Shown here one piece after another: positions 5,828-7,756 of a stretch of DNA of 7,756 nucleotides. The stretch lies in contig DEKL01000085.1 of the NCBI GenBank assembly GCA_002353835.1, positions 1-7,756 on the forward strand, in the 5' to 3' direction. The DNA is from Alphaproteobacteria bacterium UBA2723. GTDB taxonomy: Bacteria; Pseudomonadota; Alphaproteobacteria; RF32; CAG-239. The translations under genes and the position numbers were made by a program. The notes beneath the pieces are model-generated. The model saw only the letters and a list, made by a program, of their open reading frames with translations. It was not told the origin of the DNA and did no database searches. Every line of letters starts with the position of its first letter. Position 1 is the first letter of the stretch.

Positions 5828-7045
5828 TTACTTAAAAAATTCTTTTGCTTTATAAAGCGCTTTAATAAAGATATCAATATCCTCCTTAACGGAGTAAATA
5901 CCTAAAGATGCTCTCGCCAAAGAATGATAGCCAAGTTTGTTAACAATCGGTTCTGCGCAAAAATGACCCGTTCTGATAGCTACTCCTTCTTTTCCTAAAA
6001 CAAAAGCTAAGTCTTGCGGATGAATGTTGCCTAAGGCAAAAGAGAAAACGCCACCCTTTTCTTCAGCCGTACCTAAAATTTTTAACTCCGGCACATTAAG
6101 CATTTGTTCTGTTGCATATTTAGTTAACTCTTTCTCATAAACCTCTATTTCAGAAAAATCAAACTGCATAACATATTGTAATGCGGCACCTAAACCGACA
6201 GCTTGCACAATAGCAGGTGTTCCTGCTTCAAAACGCGCAGGCGGTTGAGCGAAAGTTGTTTTTTCATAACTGACATTTTCAATCATGTCGCCACCAAATT
6301 GATATGGAGGCATACTTTGCAATAAATCATATTTACCGTATAACACACCGATACCGGTCGGCCCGTAAACTTTATGTCCGGAAAAAGCAAGAAAATCGCA
6401 ATCAAAATCACGAACATCAATTTTTTTATGAACAGCGTACTGGCAAGCATCAACAAGTACGACCGCACCAATCTTATGCGCTTCTTCACATATCTTTTTT
6501 ATCGGAAAAATTGTTCCTAAAACGTTAGACATCGCTGTTACGGAAACAATTTTAGTTTTTTCATTCAAAGCATTTGTGAATTTTTCTAAATTAAAAGCAC
6601 CGTTTTCTGCCAAATCAAAATACTTTATTTTTGCGCCGGTTTTTTGGCACCACTGTTGCCATGTAACCAAATTGGCATGGTGTTCTGCAACAGAAAGCAA
6701 AACTTCATCCCCTGGTCTTAGATTTTGAGCACCATAAGTTGCTGCAACGAGATTTATAGATTCCGTTGCGTTTCTTGTAAAAACAATCTCTTTGTCACTT
6801 TTTGCATTAAGAAATTTGGTAACAATTTTACGGGCATTTTCATAACTTTCCGTAGCCTTTTCTGAGAGCCAATAACTCCCGCGGTGTACATTGGCATATT
6901 CTTCCAAGTATGCTTCACGGATTCGCTCTAATACAGATAAAGGTTTTTGCGCAGATGCGGCTGTATCAAGATAAGTATTCCGCTTACCCTCTATCATCCG
7001 GCTCAAATTCGGAAAATCGTCCCTGACTTTATAAGCATCAAACAT
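5828..7045 (-). CDS. sufS: SufS, PLP-dependent cysteine desulfurase
   Basis: SufS (group II desulfurase) converts cysteine to alanine and holds the sulfur as a persulfide for SufE. The 405-residue protein has the complete active site: H123 in EHHAN stacking on PLP, D199 and Q202 in VDACQ, the PLP lysine K225 in SGHKVYGPTG, and the persulfide cysteine C363 in RTGHFCAEP next to R358. These positions match E. coli SufS to within one residue. GAGG (7054-7057) lies 8 nt before the ATG. It is the first gene of the sufS-sufT-sufE-sucC-sucD-comF unit. The scaffold genes sufB, sufC and sufD, often placed before sufS, are not upstream here; fabZ is. Its Asp-Cys-Gln, where E. coli has Asp-Gly-Ala-Gln, is a small variation that does not remove a catalytic residue. 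Confidence 0.96.
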   Translation of the reverse strand: MFDAYKVRDDFPNLSRMIEGKRNTYLDTAASAQKPLSVLERIREAYLEEYANVHRGSYWLSEKATESYENARKIVTKFLNAKSDKEIVFTRNATESINLVAATYGAQNLRPGDEVLLSVAEHHANLVTWQQWCQKTGAKIKYFDLAENGAFNLEKFTNALNEKTKIVSVTAMSNVLGTIFPIKKICEEAHKIGAVVLVDACQYAVHKKIDVRDFDCDFLAFSGHKVYGPTGIGVLYGKYDLLQSMPPYQFGGDMIENVSYEKTTFAQPPARFEAGTPAIVQAVGLGAALQYVMQFDFSEIEVYEKELTKYATEQMLNVPELKILGTAEEKGGVFSFALGNIHPQDLAFVLGKEGVAIRTGHFCAEPIVNKLGYHSLARASLGIYSVKEDIDIFIKALYKAKEFFK

Positions 7046-7057
7046 TGTGTATACCTC

Positions 7058-7097
7058 AAAAAATTAGAGATAAGATAAAACCTATCTCTAATTTTTT
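7058..7097. terminator. Perfect 15-bp inverted repeat, bidirectional-type intrinsic terminator after fabZ
   Basis: The left arm AAAAAATTAGAGATA (7058-7072) and right arm TATCTCTAATTTTTT (7083-7097) are exact reverse complements around a 10-nt loop. On the minus strand the hairpin starts 25 nt past the fabZ stop and ends in six U residues, as expected for Rho-independent termination of lpxD-fabZ transcripts. The stem is poor in G-C pairs (two), so efficiency may be moderate. AGATA occurs twice on the left side (7068-7072 and 7073-7077), giving an alternative 5-bp hairpin with the right arm. Confidence 0.6.
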
Positions 7098-7100
7098 CAA
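7072..7100 (-). promoter_or_regulatory. Candidate sufS-operon promoter embedded in the inverted repeat
   Basis: On the minus strand TTGAAA (7095-7100) is followed after exactly 17 nt by TATCTT (7072-7077), with a predicted start near 7065 and a leader of about 20 nt to the sufS ATG. The spacer contains the first minus-strand arm of the terminator repeat and the -10 falls in the loop. RNA from this promoter would carry only part of the hairpin and so escape it. I recognise no IscR, RirA or Fur site with certainty. Confidence 0.4.
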
Positions 7101-7122
7101 CTTTAAAATATGGCGTTTTGTT

Positions 7123-7575
7123 TTAATCTATAATCATAGCCGTAAATTCTGCCTCAGAAACAACATGGTCGTCAACCATAGCAGTACCCTTGAAAACAAA
7201 AATATTGCGTCGTGCCTTAATTTTTTCAACATGCATTCTGAGTTGATCGCCTGGTTTAACTTGTTTTCTGAATTTAACGCTATCTATTCCCATAAACAAT
7301 ACATTGCGTTTACTTTCGGCATAGTTTGCATTTTGAGAGACAACAACGGCACCTGCTGTTTGTGCCATTGCTTCAATTTGCAGAACACCGGGCATAACCG
7401 GATTATTAGGAAAATGTCCCTGGAAAAATTCTTCGTTCATCGTAACATTTTTAATACCGACACCTTTTTCGCCCGGAACTTCAACTTCCAATCTGTCAAC
7501 CAACAAAAAGGGATAGCGGTGCGGCAACATCTTCATAATTTCTTCAATAGGATATACTTTAATATTTTCAGACAT
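7123..7575 (-). CDS. fabZ: FabZ, (3R)-hydroxyacyl-ACP dehydratase
   Basis: FabZ removes water from beta-hydroxyacyl-ACP in each cycle of type II fatty-acid synthesis, acting as a hot-dog-fold dimer in the cytoplasm. The 150-residue length is typical. LPHRYPFLLVDR lies at 17-28, and the catalytic block GHFPNNPVMPGVLQIEAMAQ carries His54 and Glu68, the same numbers as in E. coli FabZ. AGGAG (7583-7587) lies 7 nt before the ATG, and the gene follows lpxD by 15 nt, the usual lpxD-fabZ arrangement. Unlike the common order, lpxA does not follow; a terminator and the suf operon do. No anomaly in the protein. Confidence 0.97.
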   Translation of the reverse strand: MSENIKVYPIEEIMKMLPHRYPFLLVDRLEVEVPGEKGVGIKNVTMNEEFFQGHFPNNPVMPGVLQIEAMAQTAGAVVVSQNANYAESKRNVLFMGIDSVKFRKQVKPGDQLRMHVEKIKARRNIFVFKGTAMVDDHVVSEAEFTAMIID

Positions 7576-7590
7576 AAATTATCTCCTTAA

Positions 7591-7756
7591 TTATTTTTTG
7601 CTATTTTTCTGTAAAAAAGCAACTTGGCGCATAAAATCTTTAAACGGAACAGTAGGCGTTCCCATAACAATTGCTCCCGGTTCAATATCTCTCATAACAC
7701 CGGACTGCGCACCCACCTGAGCACCGCTACCAATATTTAAGTGGTCAGCAAAGCCG
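7591..7756 (-). CDS. lpxD: LpxD, UDP-3-O-acylglucosamine N-acyltransferase, C-terminal end (partial)
   Basis: LpxD adds the second acyl chain to UDP-3-O-acylglucosamine in lipid A synthesis. Only the last 54 codons are present. They show left-handed beta-helix hexapeptide repeats (GFADHLNIGSGAQVGAQSGV, then MRDIEPGAIVMGTPTVPF) followed by the short C-terminal helix FMRQVAFLQK, ending at TAA (7591-7593). The repeat spacing, the SGVMRDI-PGA-V-G-PA-like ending and the position just before fabZ point to LpxD rather than LpxA. The catalytic histidine lies outside the window. The gene is intact as far as it can be seen and is presumably cotranscribed with fabZ. Confidence 0.88.
   Translation of the reverse strand, partial: GFADHLNIGSGAQVGAQSGVMRDIEPGAIVMGTPTVPFKDFMRQVAFLQKNSKK

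Noticed and set aside
7046..7122. IscR, RirA or Fur operator before sufS
   Set aside because: The AT-rich palindrome is better explained as a terminator stem, and no confident match to those operator patterns is visible.
7045..7590. Plus-strand open frame of 181 codons opposite fabZ
   Set aside because: It is antisense to the complete, motif-verified fabZ and spans the terminator; its translation has no recognisable domain and no ribosome site.

Overview
The window looks like chromosome from an AT-rich (low G+C by eye) alphaproteobacterium. The evidence is a lpxD-fabZ pair and a TolC outer-membrane protein (Gram-negative envelope), a SucC-like protein with the insertion after the ATP-grasp lysine typical of alphaproteobacterial SucC, and a sufS-sufT linkage common in that class. 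The exact lineage is inference. Uncultured low-G+C host- or gut-associated alphaproteobacteria would fit, but nothing here proves it. I see no rRNA, tRNA, CRISPR array or insertion sequence.

Layout. Positions 1-392 (minus) hold the N-terminal 130 residues of a glycogen/alpha-glucan phosphorylase that reads out of the window and starts at TTG. A 175-bp divergent promoter region follows. Next come tolC (568-1932, plus) and a 75-residue unknown protein (1944-2171, plus). They converge, with a single base between stop codons, on a long minus-strand cluster. Read in its own direction from 7045 down to 2173, that cluster is sufS, sufT, sufE, sucC-like, sucD-like, comF. All junctions overlap or are at most 6 nt apart, so it is almost certainly one operon. 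Upstream of it, also on the minus strand, are fabZ (7123-7575) and the last 54 codons of lpxD (7591-7756). They are separated from sufS by a perfect 15-bp inverted repeat that should terminate fabZ and that also carries a candidate sufS promoter.

How the genes work together. SufS, SufE and SufT form a sulfur-mobilisation and Fe-S maturation module with all catalytic residues visible. LpxD and FabZ belong to lipid A and fatty-acid synthesis. TolC is the outer-membrane channel of efflux or type I secretion.

The main anomaly is the SucC/SucD pair inside the Fe-S operon. Both are full length and recognisable along their whole length. However, the SucD-like subunit has leucine in place of the phosphorylated active-site histidine and glycogen-neutral glycine in place of the glutamate that contacts it. 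The SucC-like subunit has a degenerate ATP-grasp glycine loop and has lost other signature motifs, while keeping the Glu/Asn/Asp metal-site residues. By family knowledge this pair should not run the normal succinyl-CoA synthetase reaction. It is the best candidate for an undescribed function in the window.
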